A DNA stretch of 64,000 nt from the NCBI RefSeq assembly GCF_003028575.1, contig NZ_PYUD01000001.1, forward strand, positions 248,001-312,000, read 5' to 3'. The stretch comes from Halomonas urumqiensis. GTDB taxonomy: Bacteria; Pseudomonadota; Gammaproteobacteria; Pseudomonadales; Halomonadaceae. Positions 45,521-55,524 of this stretch are shown piece by piece. How positions within the stretch are numbered: the stretch's first letter is position 1; each line of letters starts with the position of its first letter. Below the pieces are notes generated by a model that saw nothing but the letters and a program-made list of their open reading frames with translations, did no database searches and was not told where the DNA came from. A program made the translations under genes and the position numbers.

Positions 45521-46741
45521 ATGACCTTCATCAAGAAGACCCTCGCCAGCAGCATCGCCCTCGCCGCCGCGACCGTCATGGCGACGAGCGCGCAAGCCGA
45601 AATGAGCGATGGAGAAGTCCGCATCGGCTACCTGGCCGACATGTCCGGCACCTACCGCGACCTGGCGGGCCCGGGTGGCCTGGAAGCCCTCAACATGGCC
45701 GTTGAAGATTTCGGCGGCAGCGTCAATGGCGCTGCCATCGACGTATTCAGTGCCGATGACAACAACAGTGCCGATGTCGGTGCCAATACCGTGCGTGGCT
45801 GGATCGACCAGGACAACGTCGACATGGTGGCGGGCATGGTGGCGTCTTCGGTGGTCATCGCCGTCACCAAGGTGCTCGAGGAGAACGATGGCCTGGGCAT
45901 CATCTCCGGCTCCGCGGCATCCAGTATCACCAACGAACACTGCACCCCGAACCACATTCACTGGGTCTATGACACTTACCCGCTGGCCAACGGCACCGCC
46001 AAGGCGATCGTCGACCAGGGTGGCGACACCTGGTTCATGCTGACCGCCGACTACGCCTTCGGTCATGCCCTGGAAGGCGATGTCACCAAGGTCGTCGAGG
46101 AGAATGGCGGCGAGATCGTCGGTGGCGTACGTCATCCATTCCCGACCTCGGACTTCTCGTCCTACATCCTGCAGGCCCAGGGGTCCGGCGCCAAGATCGT
46201 CGGCCTTGCCAACGCCGGCGCCGATACCGTCAACGCCATCAACACGGCAAGCCAGTTCGGGCTTACCCAGGCCGGCCAGCAACTCGCCGGCCTGCTGGTG
46301 TTCCTCAATGACGTTCACGCCATGGGCCTGGAGACAACCCAAGGGCTGCTGCTGACCACCGGCTGGTACTGGAACATGGACGACGAGAGCCGCGAGTGGG
46401 CGGAGCGCTACTATGAGCGCGTGGGCCGCATGCCGACCATGGTTCAGGCGGGTATCTATTCCAGCACCATGCACTACCTGAAGGCAGTGGAAGAAGCGGG
46501 CACCGATGACCCCGAGACCGTGCGCGCCCAGATGGCCGAGATGCCGGTCAACGACTTCTTCTCGCGCAACGGCCGCATCCGTGAGGATGGCCGCATGGTG
46601 CATGACATGTACCTGGCCGAGGTCAAGTCTCCCGAGGCATCCACCCATGAGTGGGATCTCTACGAGATTCTGGCGACCATTCCCGCCGAAGAGGCCTTCC
46701 GTCCGCTCTCCGAGAGCCAGTGCAAGCTGGTTCAGAACTGA
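45521..46741 (+). CDS. LIV-type ABC importer, periplasmic solute-binding protein
   Basis: A 406-aa Peripla_BP_6 protein with a signal peptide (about 1-26, ending TSAQA). The ligand domain begins VRIGYLADMSGTYRDLAGPG. Conserved binding-fold blocks are VDMVAGMVASSVVIAV, WFMLTADYAFGHALEGD and NAGADTVNAINTASQFG. The ATG at 45521 follows GGAGA and is preferred over 45509. The ligand cannot be deduced. An amide, short peptide, urea or branched-chain amino acid are all possible for the family. Confidence 0.85.
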   Translation: MTFIKKTLASSIALAAATVMATSAQAEMSDGEVRIGYLADMSGTYRDLAGPGGLEALNMAVEDFGGSVNGAAIDVFSADDNNSADVGANTVRGWIDQDNVDMVAGMVASSVVIAVTKVLEENDGLGIISGSAASSITNEHCTPNHIHWVYDTYPLANGTAKAIVDQGGDTWFMLTADYAFGHALEGDVTKVVEENGGEIVGGVRHPFPTSDFSSYILQAQGSGAKIVGLANAGADTVNAINTASQFGLTQAGQQLAGLLVFLNDVHAMGLETTQGLLLTTGWYWNMDDESREWAERYYERVGRMPTMVQAGIYSSTMHYLKAVEEAGTDDPETVRAQMAEMPVNDFFSRNGRIREDGRMVHDMYLAEVKSPEASTHEWDLYEILATIPAEEAFRPLSESQCKLVQN

Positions 46742-46755
46742 GCCGTGCACGACCC

Positions 46756-46777
46756 GGCGGCGGCTTGCGCCGCCGCC
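46756..46777 (+). terminator. Intercistronic hairpin between binding protein and permease genes
   Basis: GGCGGCGGC (46756-46764) pairs with GCCGCCGCC (46769-46777) on a TTGC loop. With no T tract it is more likely a 3' stabiliser or partial attenuator. Such hairpins help keep binding protein in excess of permeases. Confidence 0.55.
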
Positions 46778-46799
46778 CCTCTGACGGGAGATTCCTGAC

Positions 46800-47687
46800 A
46801 TGACGATGATATTCGGGGTGCCCCTGGCAGTGTTCATGGGGCAGCTGCTGCTGGGCCTGATCAACGGCGCCTTCTACGCCCTGCTGAGTCTGGGGCTGGC
46901 GGTGATCTTCGGCCTGCTGAAGATCGTCAACTTCGCCCATGGCGCCATGTACATGCTGGGGGCCTTCGCGGCCCTGCTCGGCATGCGCTACCTGGGCATC
47001 AATTATTGGGCGGCGCTGTTGCTCGCGCCGCTCTTGGTCGGGGGCTTCGGGATGCTGATCGAGCGCTTCATGCTGCGCCGCATCGGCCATCTCGACCATC
47101 TCTACGGTCTGTTGTTGACCTTCGGGCTGGCGTTGATCTTCGAGGGCACCCTGGTCAACTTCTTCGGTGTCTCCGGGGCGCGCTATCCCACCCCAGAGGT
47201 GCTGCAGGGCGGTTTCCAGTTGGGCTTCATGTTCCTGCCGGCCTACCGTGCCTGGGTACTGGCGGCGGCCCTGGTGGTCTGCCTGTTCACCTGGTTCATG
47301 ATCGAGCGCACACGGTTGGGCGCCTACCTGCGGGCGGGTACCGAGAACCCGGCCTTGATGCAGGCGTTCGGGGTCAACGTGCCGCTGTTGGTCACCCTGA
47401 CCTATGGCTTCGGGGTTGCGCTCGCCGCCTTCGCCGGGGTGCTGGCCGCACCGCTCTATCCGGTGTCGCCGACCATGGGTTCGAGCCTTTTGATCGTGGT
47501 CTTCGCGGTGGTCGTCATCGGTGGCATGGGGTCGATCCTCGGGGCCGTGCTCACCGGCCTCGGCATGGGGCTGATCGAGGGCCTGACGAAGGTGTACTAC
47601 CCAGAAGCTGCCAACACCGTGATCTTTCTGGTGATGATCCTGGTGTTGCTGCTGCGACCCGCCGGCCTGTTCGGCAAGGAGGCATGA
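46800..47687 (+). CDS. livH: LIV-type ABC importer, permease 1 (LivH-like)
   Basis: A 295-aa inner-membrane permease with about eight helices. LLLGLINGAFYALLSLGLAVIF and VNFAHGAMYMLGAF are the family start, and VVVIGGMGSILGAVLTGLGMG is the conserved cytoplasmic loop that contacts the ATPase. GGGAG lies about 12 bases before the ATG at 46800; the next in-frame ATG, 46806, is also possible. Confidence 0.9.
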   Translation: MTMIFGVPLAVFMGQLLLGLINGAFYALLSLGLAVIFGLLKIVNFAHGAMYMLGAFAALLGMRYLGINYWAALLLAPLLVGGFGMLIERFMLRRIGHLDHLYGLLLTFGLALIFEGTLVNFFGVSGARYPTPEVLQGGFQLGFMFLPAYRAWVLAAALVVCLFTWFMIERTRLGAYLRAGTENPALMQAFGVNVPLLVTLTYGFGVALAAFAGVLAAPLYPVSPTMGSSLLIVVFAVVVIGGMGSILGAVLTGLGMGLIEGLTKVYYPEAANTVIFLVMILVLLLRPAGLFGKEA

Positions 47688-47688
47688 C

Positions 47689-48672
47689 ATGTCAACGACC
47701 CAGACCCTGACGCCGACCATGAAGCGCCAGCGTCGCGCCAACCTGCGGCGCAATGCCTTCTACCTGATACTCATCGTGGTGGGCATGGTGGCACCCTTCC
47801 TGGCCTACCCGGTGTTCCTGATGAAGGTGCTGTGCTTCGCGCTGTTCGCCTGCGCCTTCAATCTGCTGCTTGGCTATGCGGGCCTGCTCTCCTTCGGTCA
47901 TGCCGCCTTCCTGGCGACCGGGGGCTATATCACCGGCTACCTGCTGGCAAGCTACCCGGCCATGACGCCGGAGATGGGGATCATCGCCGGCACACTGGCG
48001 GCCGTGGTGCTCGGCGCGGCGTTCGGCGCGCTGTCGATTCGCCGCCAGGGCATCTACTTCGCCATGGTGACCCTGGCGCTGGCCCAGCTGGTGTACTTCG
48101 CTTATGTCCAGTCACCCTTCACCGGCGGTGAGGATGGCCTGCACGGCGTACCCCGGGGCGAGCTGTTCGGTATCATCAGCCTCAGAAGCAACCTGGCGAT
48201 GTACTACTTCGTGTTCGCCGTGTTCCTGATCGGCTTCGCGATCATTCAGCGCGCCGTGCACTCCCCCTATGGCCAGGTGCTCAAGGCGATCCGCGAAAAC
48301 GAGCCACGGGCCGTATCGCTTGGCTATAACGTCGATGCCTACAAACTGGTGGCCTTCATCCTCTCGGCGGGGATCGCCGGGCTTGCCGGTTCCACCAAGA
48401 CTGTGGTGTTCCAGTTGGCGTCTCTCACCGATGCCCACTGGCATATGTCCGGCGAGGTGATCCTGATGACGCTTCTGGGCGGTGTAGGAACGCTGTTCGG
48501 GCCGATCATGGGCGCGGGAATCGTGGTCAGTCTGCAGCATATGCTGGGTCAGTCGCCGCTGGGCAACTGGGTCAGCGTGATTCTCGGGGTGATCTTCGTG
48601 GTCTGCGTGTTGAGCTTTCGCAGCGGCATCGTGGGCGAGATCAACAAGATGTACCACAAGAACTTCAAGTAA
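47689..48672 (+). CDS. livM: LIV-type ABC importer, permease 2 (LivM-like)
   Basis: A 327-aa permease. LLLGYAGLLSFGHAAFLATGGY is the LivM signature, and LLGGVGTLFGPIMGAGIVVSL the ATPase-contact loop. It begins one base after the livH stop and ends the operon. A terminator follows about 30 bases later. Confidence 0.9.
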   Translation: MSTTQTLTPTMKRQRRANLRRNAFYLILIVVGMVAPFLAYPVFLMKVLCFALFACAFNLLLGYAGLLSFGHAAFLATGGYITGYLLASYPAMTPEMGIIAGTLAAVVLGAAFGALSIRRQGIYFAMVTLALAQLVYFAYVQSPFTGGEDGLHGVPRGELFGIISLRSNLAMYYFVFAVFLIGFAIIQRAVHSPYGQVLKAIRENEPRAVSLGYNVDAYKLVAFILSAGIAGLAGSTKTVVFQLASLTDAHWHMSGEVILMTLLGGVGTLFGPIMGAGIVVSLQHMLGQSPLGNWVSVILGVIFVVCVLSFRSGIVGEINKMYHKNFK

Positions 48673-48700
48673 CCGGGCTGCTACCCTACCGCGAGTTTTC

Positions 48701-48725
48701 AGGCGTCCTTCGGGGCGCCTTTTTC
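48701..48725 (+). terminator. Intrinsic terminator of the ABC importer operon
   Basis: AGGCGTCC (48701-48708) pairs with GGGCGCCT (48713-48720), one G-U pair, TTCG loop, then TTTTT. Confidence 0.9.
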
Positions 48726-48791
48726 ATATCGATGATGCCCACCTCGTCGGATACCTCGATTCTGTCCCGGCGCCGCCTCCATGACTCTCGA

Positions 48792-48822
48792 TTGGATTAT
48801 TGGTACAACATCATCATGTTGT
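48792..48822 (+). promoter_or_regulatory. Candidate promoter with inverted-repeat operator before frmA
   Basis: ACAACAT (48805-48811) and ATGTTGT (48816-48822) form a perfect inverted repeat with a 4-base spacer. TTGGAT (48792-48797) and CATGTT (48815-48820) at 17 bases could be -35 and -10, so a bound protein would cover the -10. The frmA ATG is at 48894. Confidence 0.4.
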
Positions 48823-48824
48823 GA

Positions 48825-50003
<1,179 letters not shown>

Positions 50004-50019
50004 GTCGGGAGACCTGCCC

Positions 50020-50874
50020 ATGACCATGACTGAAACCCTCGAGCTGGTATCGGCCAACAAGAGCTTCGACGGCTGGCAAAAGCGCTATCGCCACCGCTCA
50101 CGAGCACTGGATTGCGAGATGGTATTTTCCATCTACCTGCCGCCAAAGGCGGAGACCGAGCGGGTGCCGCTGTTGTGGTGGCTGTCGGGGCTGACCTGCA
50201 CCGACGAAAACTTCATGCACAAGGCCGGTGCTCAGCGGTTGGCCGCCGAACTGGGCATCGCCATCGTTTGCCCGGATACAAGCCCCAGAGGCACCGACCT
50301 TCCTGGTGAGCATGACAGCTTCGATTTCGGCAGTGGCGCGGGTTTCTACCTCAATGCCACCCGCGAGCCTTGGAAGAAGCACTATCGGATGTACGACTAC
50401 GTGGCGGAAGAGTTGCCCTCGGTGGTGCGCCAACACTTCCCGGTAAACGGTCGTGAATCTATCAGTGGCCACTCCATGGGCGGCCATGGCGCGTTGATCA
50501 TGGCATTGCGCCGCCCCGGCCATTATCGTTCGGTGTCGGCATTCGCCCCCATCGTCAATCCCAGCCAGTGCCCCTGGGGGCAGAAGGCGTTCTCCGGCTA
50601 CCTGGGTGATGATGCCGGCAGCTGGACCCAGTATGACGCCTGCGAGCTGGTGGCCCGCGGGGCGTCAAGCCAACCGCTGTTCATCGACCAGGGCGACGCC
50701 GACGACTTCCTCGACGAGCAGCTCAAGCCCGAGCGCCTGGAAGCGGTGTGCGCCGATCATGATCATCCGCTGACCCTGCGCCGTCAGCCGGGCTACGACC
50801 ATAGCTATTTCTTCATCGCCACCTTTCTCGAGGATCACCTGCGCTATCACGCCGAGCGACTCCACAAGCGCTGA
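50020..50874 (+). CDS. fghA: S-formylglutathione hydrolase
   Basis: A 284-aa esterase-D family alpha/beta hydrolase that splits S-formylglutathione to formate and glutathione. LLWWLSGLTCTDENFMHKAG, GAGFYLNAT, the nucleophile block SGHSMGGHGAL, and the late Asp and His regions (GDADDFLDEQL and GYDHSYFFIATF) complete the triad. ATGs at 50020 and 50026 are both possible; GGGAG favours 50020. The formate formed could be used by the formate dehydrogenase at 60.9 kb. Confidence 0.95.
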   Translation: MTMTETLELVSANKSFDGWQKRYRHRSRALDCEMVFSIYLPPKAETERVPLLWWLSGLTCTDENFMHKAGAQRLAAELGIAIVCPDTSPRGTDLPGEHDSFDFGSGAGFYLNATREPWKKHYRMYDYVAEELPSVVRQHFPVNGRESISGHSMGGHGALIMALRRPGHYRSVSAFAPIVNPSQCPWGQKAFSGYLGDDAGSWTQYDACELVARGASSQPLFIDQGDADDFLDEQLKPERLEAVCADHDHPLTLRRQPGYDHSYFFIATFLEDHLRYHAERLHKR

Positions 50875-50883
50875 GCTGGTGGT

Positions 50884-50960
50884 GGGAGTCGTGAGGTGTG
50901 AGTCGTGAGTCGTGTGGCGTGAGTCGTGTGGCGTGAGTCGTGAGTTGTGAGACGTCAGGG
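50884..50960. repeat. About eleven degenerate GTGAGTC heptads after fghA
   Basis: From 50884 the sequence runs in heptads: five are close or exact GTGAGTC and others are variants such as GTGTGGC, GTGAGTT and GTGAGAC. It begins 10 bases after the fghA stop. The exact heptad array at 34423-34457 is the same unit in the other orientation. The remaining spacer to 51130 holds no clear gene. Confidence 0.9.
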
Positions 50961-51130
50961 CATGTCGCAATCTGTGCAGGAACAGGAGGCATTGGAAGCA
51001 TAGCGACGGGGATATGCCCATTCGCGACACACACCGAACTGGCGCTGGCGTCGAATGGCGTGTATAGGCAAATTGAGGGTTGACAACGACACGCGTGACC
51101 GCCTGGCACACCAGGCAGGAGAGCCGACCG

Positions 51131-52252
51131 ATGACCACCGCCAACCAGTCGCCGATTCCCCAGACCATCGGCTTTCTGCTACTCGACAATTTCACCCTGA
51201 TATCGCTTGCTTCGGCCATCGAGCCACTGCGCATGGCCAACCAGCTCGCCGGTCGTGAGCTCTATCGCTGGTACTCCCTGAGTATCGATGGCGAACCGGT
51301 ACGAGCCAGTGACGGCCTGCAGGTGACCCCGGATGCGGCGATCACCATCCCCCTGGCCCTGGACATGGTCATCGTATGCGGCGGCGTGGGGCCGAGTCGT
51401 AGTGTCCAGCGCGAGCACATTACCTGGCTGCAGGGGCAGGCGCGGTTGTCGCGACGTCTCGGCGCGGTGTGCACCGGCAGTTGGGCGCTGGCCCGGGCCG
51501 GGTTGCTCGATGGTCACGAGGCAAGCGTGCATTGGGAGTGCCTTGCGGCGATGCGCGAAGCGCATCCACGGGTGGCGCTGACCACCCGGCTGTTCTCCAT
51601 CGATCGTGATCGTGCCACGGCCTCCGGGGGCACGGCCCCACTGGACATGATGCTCAACCTGATCGGCCGAGACCATGGACGAGAGCTCTCGGCGGGGATT
51701 TCGGAGATGTTCATCTGCGAACGCATGCGCAACGAGCAGGATGACCAGCGTATTCCACTGCGCCATGTGCTTGGCACCAACCAGCCCAAGCTGCTGGAGA
51801 TCGTCGCGCTGATGGAAGCCAATCTCGAGGAACCGATCGAACTCGATGAGCTAGCGGATTACGTGGGCGTCTCGCGGCGTCAACTGGAGCGTCTTTTCCA
51901 GCGCTATCTGCACTGTTCACCCTCGCGCTACTACTTGAAGTTGCGCCTGACCCGGGCCAGGCAGTTGCTCAAGCAGACCGCCATGTCGATCATCGAGGTG
52001 GCCTCGGCCTGTGGGTTCGTGTCGACCCCGCATTTCTCGAAGTGCTATCGCGAATATTTCGGCGTGACCCCGCGAGACGAGCGGTTGGGCGTTGCCCCGC
52101 ACGCAGCCTCTCGCCACCAGCTGGCATCCTACGTCCCTGGTGGAATGGCCGGTGTCCTGCCTGCCAACGTGCCGGAACTGCCGGTCTCCTGTGCGATCCT
52201 GGCGCTTTCCCAGGCGAAGGGTGAGCCCACCTATGCAAGCGTGCGGCTGTGA
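51131..52252 (+). CDS. GbdR-like AraC-family regulator with DJ-1/GATase1 domain
   Basis: A 373-aa regulator. The N-terminal amidase-like sensor domain (about 10-195) begins QTIGFLLLDNFTLISLASAI and has the elbow block LGAVCTGSWALARAGLL. The C-terminal AraC DNA-binding domain (about 225-325) has LADYVGVSRRQLERLFQRYL and ASACGFVSTPHFSKCYREYF. Architecture and sequence resemble GbdR of Pseudomonas, which activates glycine betaine and dimethylglycine catabolism; arginine regulators of the same class are the alternative. The ATG at 51131 follows AGGAGAG. Position beside frmA-fghA fits control of a pathway that releases formaldehyde. Confidence 0.82.
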   Translation: MTTANQSPIPQTIGFLLLDNFTLISLASAIEPLRMANQLAGRELYRWYSLSIDGEPVRASDGLQVTPDAAITIPLALDMVIVCGGVGPSRSVQREHITWLQGQARLSRRLGAVCTGSWALARAGLLDGHEASVHWECLAAMREAHPRVALTTRLFSIDRDRATASGGTAPLDMMLNLIGRDHGRELSAGISEMFICERMRNEQDDQRIPLRHVLGTNQPKLLEIVALMEANLEEPIELDELADYVGVSRRQLERLFQRYLHCSPSRYYLKLRLTRARQLLKQTAMSIIEVASACGFVSTPHFSKCYREYFGVTPRDERLGVAPHAASRHQLASYVPGGMAGVLPANVPELPVSCAILALSQAKGEPTYASVRL

Positions 52253-52283
52253 AGCGGCTGCGTCCCTGACCATTTGCAACGAC

Positions 52284-52316
52284 CATCGCGCCCCTGTCAT
52301 GGGGCGTGATGTTGTT
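52284..52316 (+). terminator. Hairpin after the GbdR-like gene
   Basis: CATCGCGCCCC (52284-52294) pairs with GGGGCGTGATG (52301-52311), one G-U pair, 6-base loop, then TTGTT. TATACT at 52316-52321 just behind it could be the -10 box of mtgA. Confidence 0.5.
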
Positions 52317-52388
52317 ATACTGCCCGCATGACTCAGGGCGGTCTCACTTCCGCCAGTCACCTCCCTCATCACAACACAAGGAACTTGC

Positions 52389-53108
52389 ATGTCGTTGCCC
52401 CGGTTAGGCCGTCCTACCCTGCGCGGTGTGCTGCGCAAACTGGCCCTGGTGGTGGCGGGTTTCATGGGGCTGTCTGTTGTGCTGGTGCTGGTGTTCCGGG
52501 TGGTGCCGGTATTCGGTTCCATGGTGATGGTGGAGCGCAAGGTGGAATCCTGGGTAGCCCGCGAGCCGCTGAGTATCGAACATCAATGGCGCAGTTGGGC
52601 GGTGTTGTCCGATCACGCCAAGATCGCCGTGATCGCCGCCGAAGACCAGCGCTTCCCCGCGCACCGGGGGTTTGACCTGCATGAGATGCGACGCGCCCTG
52701 GAAGCCAGTCGCAATGGGGGGCGGCTACGGGGGGCCAGCACCATCAGCCAGCAGACCGCCAAGAACCTCTTCCTGTGGACCGGGCGAAGCTGGATTCGCA
52801 AGGGCTTCGAGGCATGGTTCACGCTGCTGATCGAAACCTTGTGGCCCAAGGAAAGGATTCTCGAGGTCTATCTCAATATCGTCGAATGGGACAATGGTGT
52901 ATTCGGGCTGGAGGCAGCGGCCCAGCACTATTTCGGCGTTTCGGCAGACCAGCTCAGCGTCCATCAGGCCAGCCGTCTGGCGGCCATCCTGCCTAACCCC
53001 AGGGGCCTGGACGCCGCCAGGCCGAGTGTCCAGGTCGAGCGGCGCAGTGCCTGGATTCGCCAGCAGATCAATAATCTTGGCGGCGCTACTTATCTAGAAC
53101 GGCTGTGA
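52389..53108 (+). CDS. mtgA: Monofunctional biosynthetic peptidoglycan transglycosylase
   Basis: A 239-aa GT51 glycosyltransferase that polymerises lipid II without a transpeptidase domain. One N-terminal membrane helix (about 20-40) is followed by AVIAAEDQRFPAHRGFD (catalytic Glu region), RGASTISQQTAKNLFLW and KERILEVYLNIVEWDNGVFG. The last 19 bases overlap the end of the convergent LysR gene. Confidence 0.94.
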   Translation: MSLPRLGRPTLRGVLRKLALVVAGFMGLSVVLVLVFRVVPVFGSMVMVERKVESWVAREPLSIEHQWRSWAVLSDHAKIAVIAAEDQRFPAHRGFDLHEMRRALEASRNGGRLRGASTISQQTAKNLFLWTGRSWIRKGFEAWFTLLIETLWPKERILEVYLNIVEWDNGVFGLEAAAQHYFGVSADQLSVHQASRLAAILPNPRGLDAARPSVQVERRSAWIRQQINNLGGATYLERL

Positions 53109-53980
53109 TCGAGTCGCGCCATCACATGCTGGCGCATGGCCTGGGCGGCGGGTGACAGGCTGACTCCTGTGCGACTCAACAGGCCGATCCGGCGTTCGAG
53201 CAAAGGCTCGGCAAGCGCGATGAAACGCAGCCGCCGGCGCTCTTCCTGGAAGGCCAGGCGCGGCAGGGTGGTGATACCGATCCCCGCCTCGAGCATGGCC
53301 GTCAGCGAAATCATGTTGGAAACGTAGAGCGTGCTGTGAGTGAGCAACCCGGCAGCCGGCGATCCCTCGAGCAGTCGTGACGTGCCATTGCGGATCAGGG
53401 TGTGGCCGCTGAGCTCCCGCCAGTGCAACGGGTCGCAGTCGGCCAGTGGGTGGTCGTCGCGACACACCACCCCCACTGCGTCCTGCAGCAGCGGCGTGAA
53501 GTCCAGACCCTCCTCGGCCTGCCATAGGCTGGTGATTCCCAGATCCACCTCTGCCTTGAGCACCATGCTGCGTACCAGTTCCGAATTGCCATCGTGCAGG
53601 TTGATCTCGATTCCCGGGTAGTCGACCACGAAGCTGGCCAGAATGTCGGGCATCAGGCGGCTGGCCACCGAGGGTACCGCGGCGATATCGACACGGCCTA
53701 CCTGGTGGCTGGCCATGGCCAGGGCATCGCGGCTCAGGCGGTCGTGATGCGCCACCAGTTCGCGAAAGCGCGGTTCACACCACTGGCCGAAGGGCGTCAG
53801 CCGTGCCTTGCCGCTGCCCTTCTCGAACAGCGCTTGTCCCAGCCGCGACTCCAGTTCGCCCACCGCCATGGAAATCGCCGGTTGGCTGCGGTGCAGGTGC
53901 TTGGCGGCGGCGTGGAAGCCTCCCTGGTCGATGATCGCCAGCACGCAGCGCAGAGGCTGAAGCTTGAGTTCGGGAAGCAA
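53090..53980 (-). CDS. LysR-type regulator, divergent from the BCCT catabolic cluster
   Basis: A 296-aa LysR regulator. The HTH has GGFHAAAKHLHRSQPAISMA and GELESRLGQALFEKG. The effector domain begins near residue 90 (VDIAAVPSVASRLMPDIL). Divergence from the aldehyde dehydrogenase gene, 94 bases away, makes it the likely local regulator. The spacer contains AAGGTAAGAT and CCTTATCTTGG near each end, which could be related half-sites. The 3' end overlaps mtgA by 19 bases. Confidence 0.85.
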   Translation of the reverse strand: MLPELKLQPLRCVLAIIDQGGFHAAAKHLHRSQPAISMAVGELESRLGQALFEKGSGKARLTPFGQWCEPRFRELVAHHDRLSRDALAMASHQVGRVDIAAVPSVASRLMPDILASFVVDYPGIEINLHDGNSELVRSMVLKAEVDLGITSLWQAEEGLDFTPLLQDAVGVVCRDDHPLADCDPLHWRELSGHTLIRNGTSRLLEGSPAAGLLTHSTLYVSNMISLTAMLEAGIGITTLPRLAFQEERRRLRFIALAEPLLERRIGLLSRTGVSLSPAAQAMRQHVMARLDHSRSR

Positions 53981-54074
53981 GGTAAGATTTCCTGATCGTT
54001 TTATTGAAACTGTTGATTATCCTTATCTTGGTGAGGCTCCTAGGATGATGTCAATGTCATTCAGGAGGTGTTCC

Positions 54075-55514
54075 ATGTCGCAGACGTTTCCGCTCTTCAT
54101 CGATGGTCAGTGGGTCGAAGGTGAGGGAGTACTCGCCAACCACAGCCCGTCGGATACCCATGACCTCATCGGGCATTATGCCCAGGCAGGTGTCGCCCAA
54201 GTGGACGAGGCGATCATCGCGGCACGGCGCGGCCAGCGTGAATGGGCGAAGACGGGGCTGGAGCGCCGCTATGGCGTGCTGATGGCCATCGGAGACGAAC
54301 TCGCCGCCCGCAAGGACGAGTTGGGGCGGTTGCTGTCGCGCGAGGAGGGCAAGCCCCTGGCCGAAGGCATCGGCGAAGTGGCTCGTTCGGCGCAGTTCTT
54401 TCATTACTACGCCGCCGAGGTGCTTCGTCAGCTCGACGAGCGCGTGGACTCCGTGCGTCCGGGGGTGGAGGTCGACACCCGACGTGAGCCGGTCGGCGTG
54501 GTGGGCATCATCAGCCCCTGGAATTTCCCCATGGCCACCGCGGTATGGAAGATCGCCCCGGCGCTGGCATTCGGCAACGCGGTGGTGTTCAAGCCGGCCA
54601 ACCTGGTACCCGCCAGCGCCTGGGCGCTGACCGAGATCATCAGCCGCCAGGCACTGCCTGGTGGCACCTTCAATCTGTTGATGGGCCCTGGCGGTAGTGT
54701 CGGAGAGGCACTGATCCAGAGCCCTGACATTGCCGCACTCAGCTTCACCGGCTCGCTGGAGGTAGGGCGACGGGTGGCAGCGGCCACCGCCGGCAATCTG
54801 GTCAAGTGCCAACTGGAGATGGGGTCCAAGAATGCGCTGATCGTCGCCGAGGACGCGGACCTGGACCTGGCCGTCGAGGCCGCCTTCAACGGTGCCTATT
54901 CCGGTACCGGTCAGAAGTGCACGGCATCATCGCGCTTGATCGTGGTGGAGGCGGTGCATGATGCCTTCGTCGAGAAGCTGACGGCACGGCTGGCCGGGGC
55001 CAGGGTCGGCCATGCGCTGGAGGAGGGCGTGCAGATCGGCCCGGTGGCGAATGCCCGCCAGCTCGAGTCCAATCTCGACTGGGTGGCGCGGGCCGTCGGC
55101 GATGGTGCGACCCTGGCCTTCGGCGGCGAGCGCCTCGAGCGTGATACCGATGGCTACTTCATGGCGCCGACCCTGCTGACCGGGACCACCAATAGCATGC
55201 CGATCAACCGCGAGGAGGTGTTCGGCCCGATCGCCTGCGTGATCAAGGTTGCCGATGCCGAGACGGCCATCGAGACCCTCAACGACACCCATTTCGGTCT
55301 CACCGCCGGCATCATCACCGACTCCCTCGCGCTTGCCAGCGCCTTCAAGGCGCGTGCCGAGACGGGCTGCGTGATGGTCAACCTGCCGACCGCCGGCACC
55401 GATTATCACGTGCCGTTCGGCGGCCGCAAGGACTCGAGCTTCGGCCCACGCGAGCAGGGGCGTTACGCGCGGGAATTCTACACCGTGGTCAAGACCTGCT
55501 ACGTCAAGGCGTAA
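54075..55514 (+). CDS. Aldehyde dehydrogenase, 2-oxoglutarate-semialdehyde-dehydrogenase-like
   Basis: A 479-aa NAD(P)-dependent aldehyde dehydrogenase. IISPWNFPMATAVWKIAPAL, the catalytic Glu in QLEMGSKNALIV, the catalytic Cys in GTGQKCTASSRLIVV, and EEVFGPIACV are present. The C-terminal VNLPTAGTDYHVPFGGRKDS and YTVVKTCY resemble enzymes that oxidise 2-oxoglutarate semialdehyde to 2-oxoglutarate, but a different semialdehyde is possible. The ATG at 54075 follows AGGAGGTG. It is the first gene of the cluster, 10 bases before the M19-like gene. Confidence 0.85.
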   Translation: MSQTFPLFIDGQWVEGEGVLANHSPSDTHDLIGHYAQAGVAQVDEAIIAARRGQREWAKTGLERRYGVLMAIGDELAARKDELGRLLSREEGKPLAEGIGEVARSAQFFHYYAAEVLRQLDERVDSVRPGVEVDTRREPVGVVGIISPWNFPMATAVWKIAPALAFGNAVVFKPANLVPASAWALTEIISRQALPGGTFNLLMGPGGSVGEALIQSPDIAALSFTGSLEVGRRVAAATAGNLVKCQLEMGSKNALIVAEDADLDLAVEAAFNGAYSGTGQKCTASSRLIVVEAVHDAFVEKLTARLAGARVGHALEEGVQIGPVANARQLESNLDWVARAVGDGATLAFGGERLERDTDGYFMAPTLLTGTTNSMPINREEVFGPIACVIKVADAETAIETLNDTHFGLTAGIITDSLALASAFKARAETGCVMVNLPTAGTDYHVPFGGRKDSSFGPREQGRYAREFYTVVKTCYVKA

Positions 55515-55524
55515 GGAGCGACGC

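Noticed and set aside
45395..46864. Minus-strand open frame opposite the ABC binding protein (489 aa)
   Set aside because: It runs across the CA repeat and a coding gene and shows no motif. The binding protein on the plus strand has a signal peptide and family blocks.
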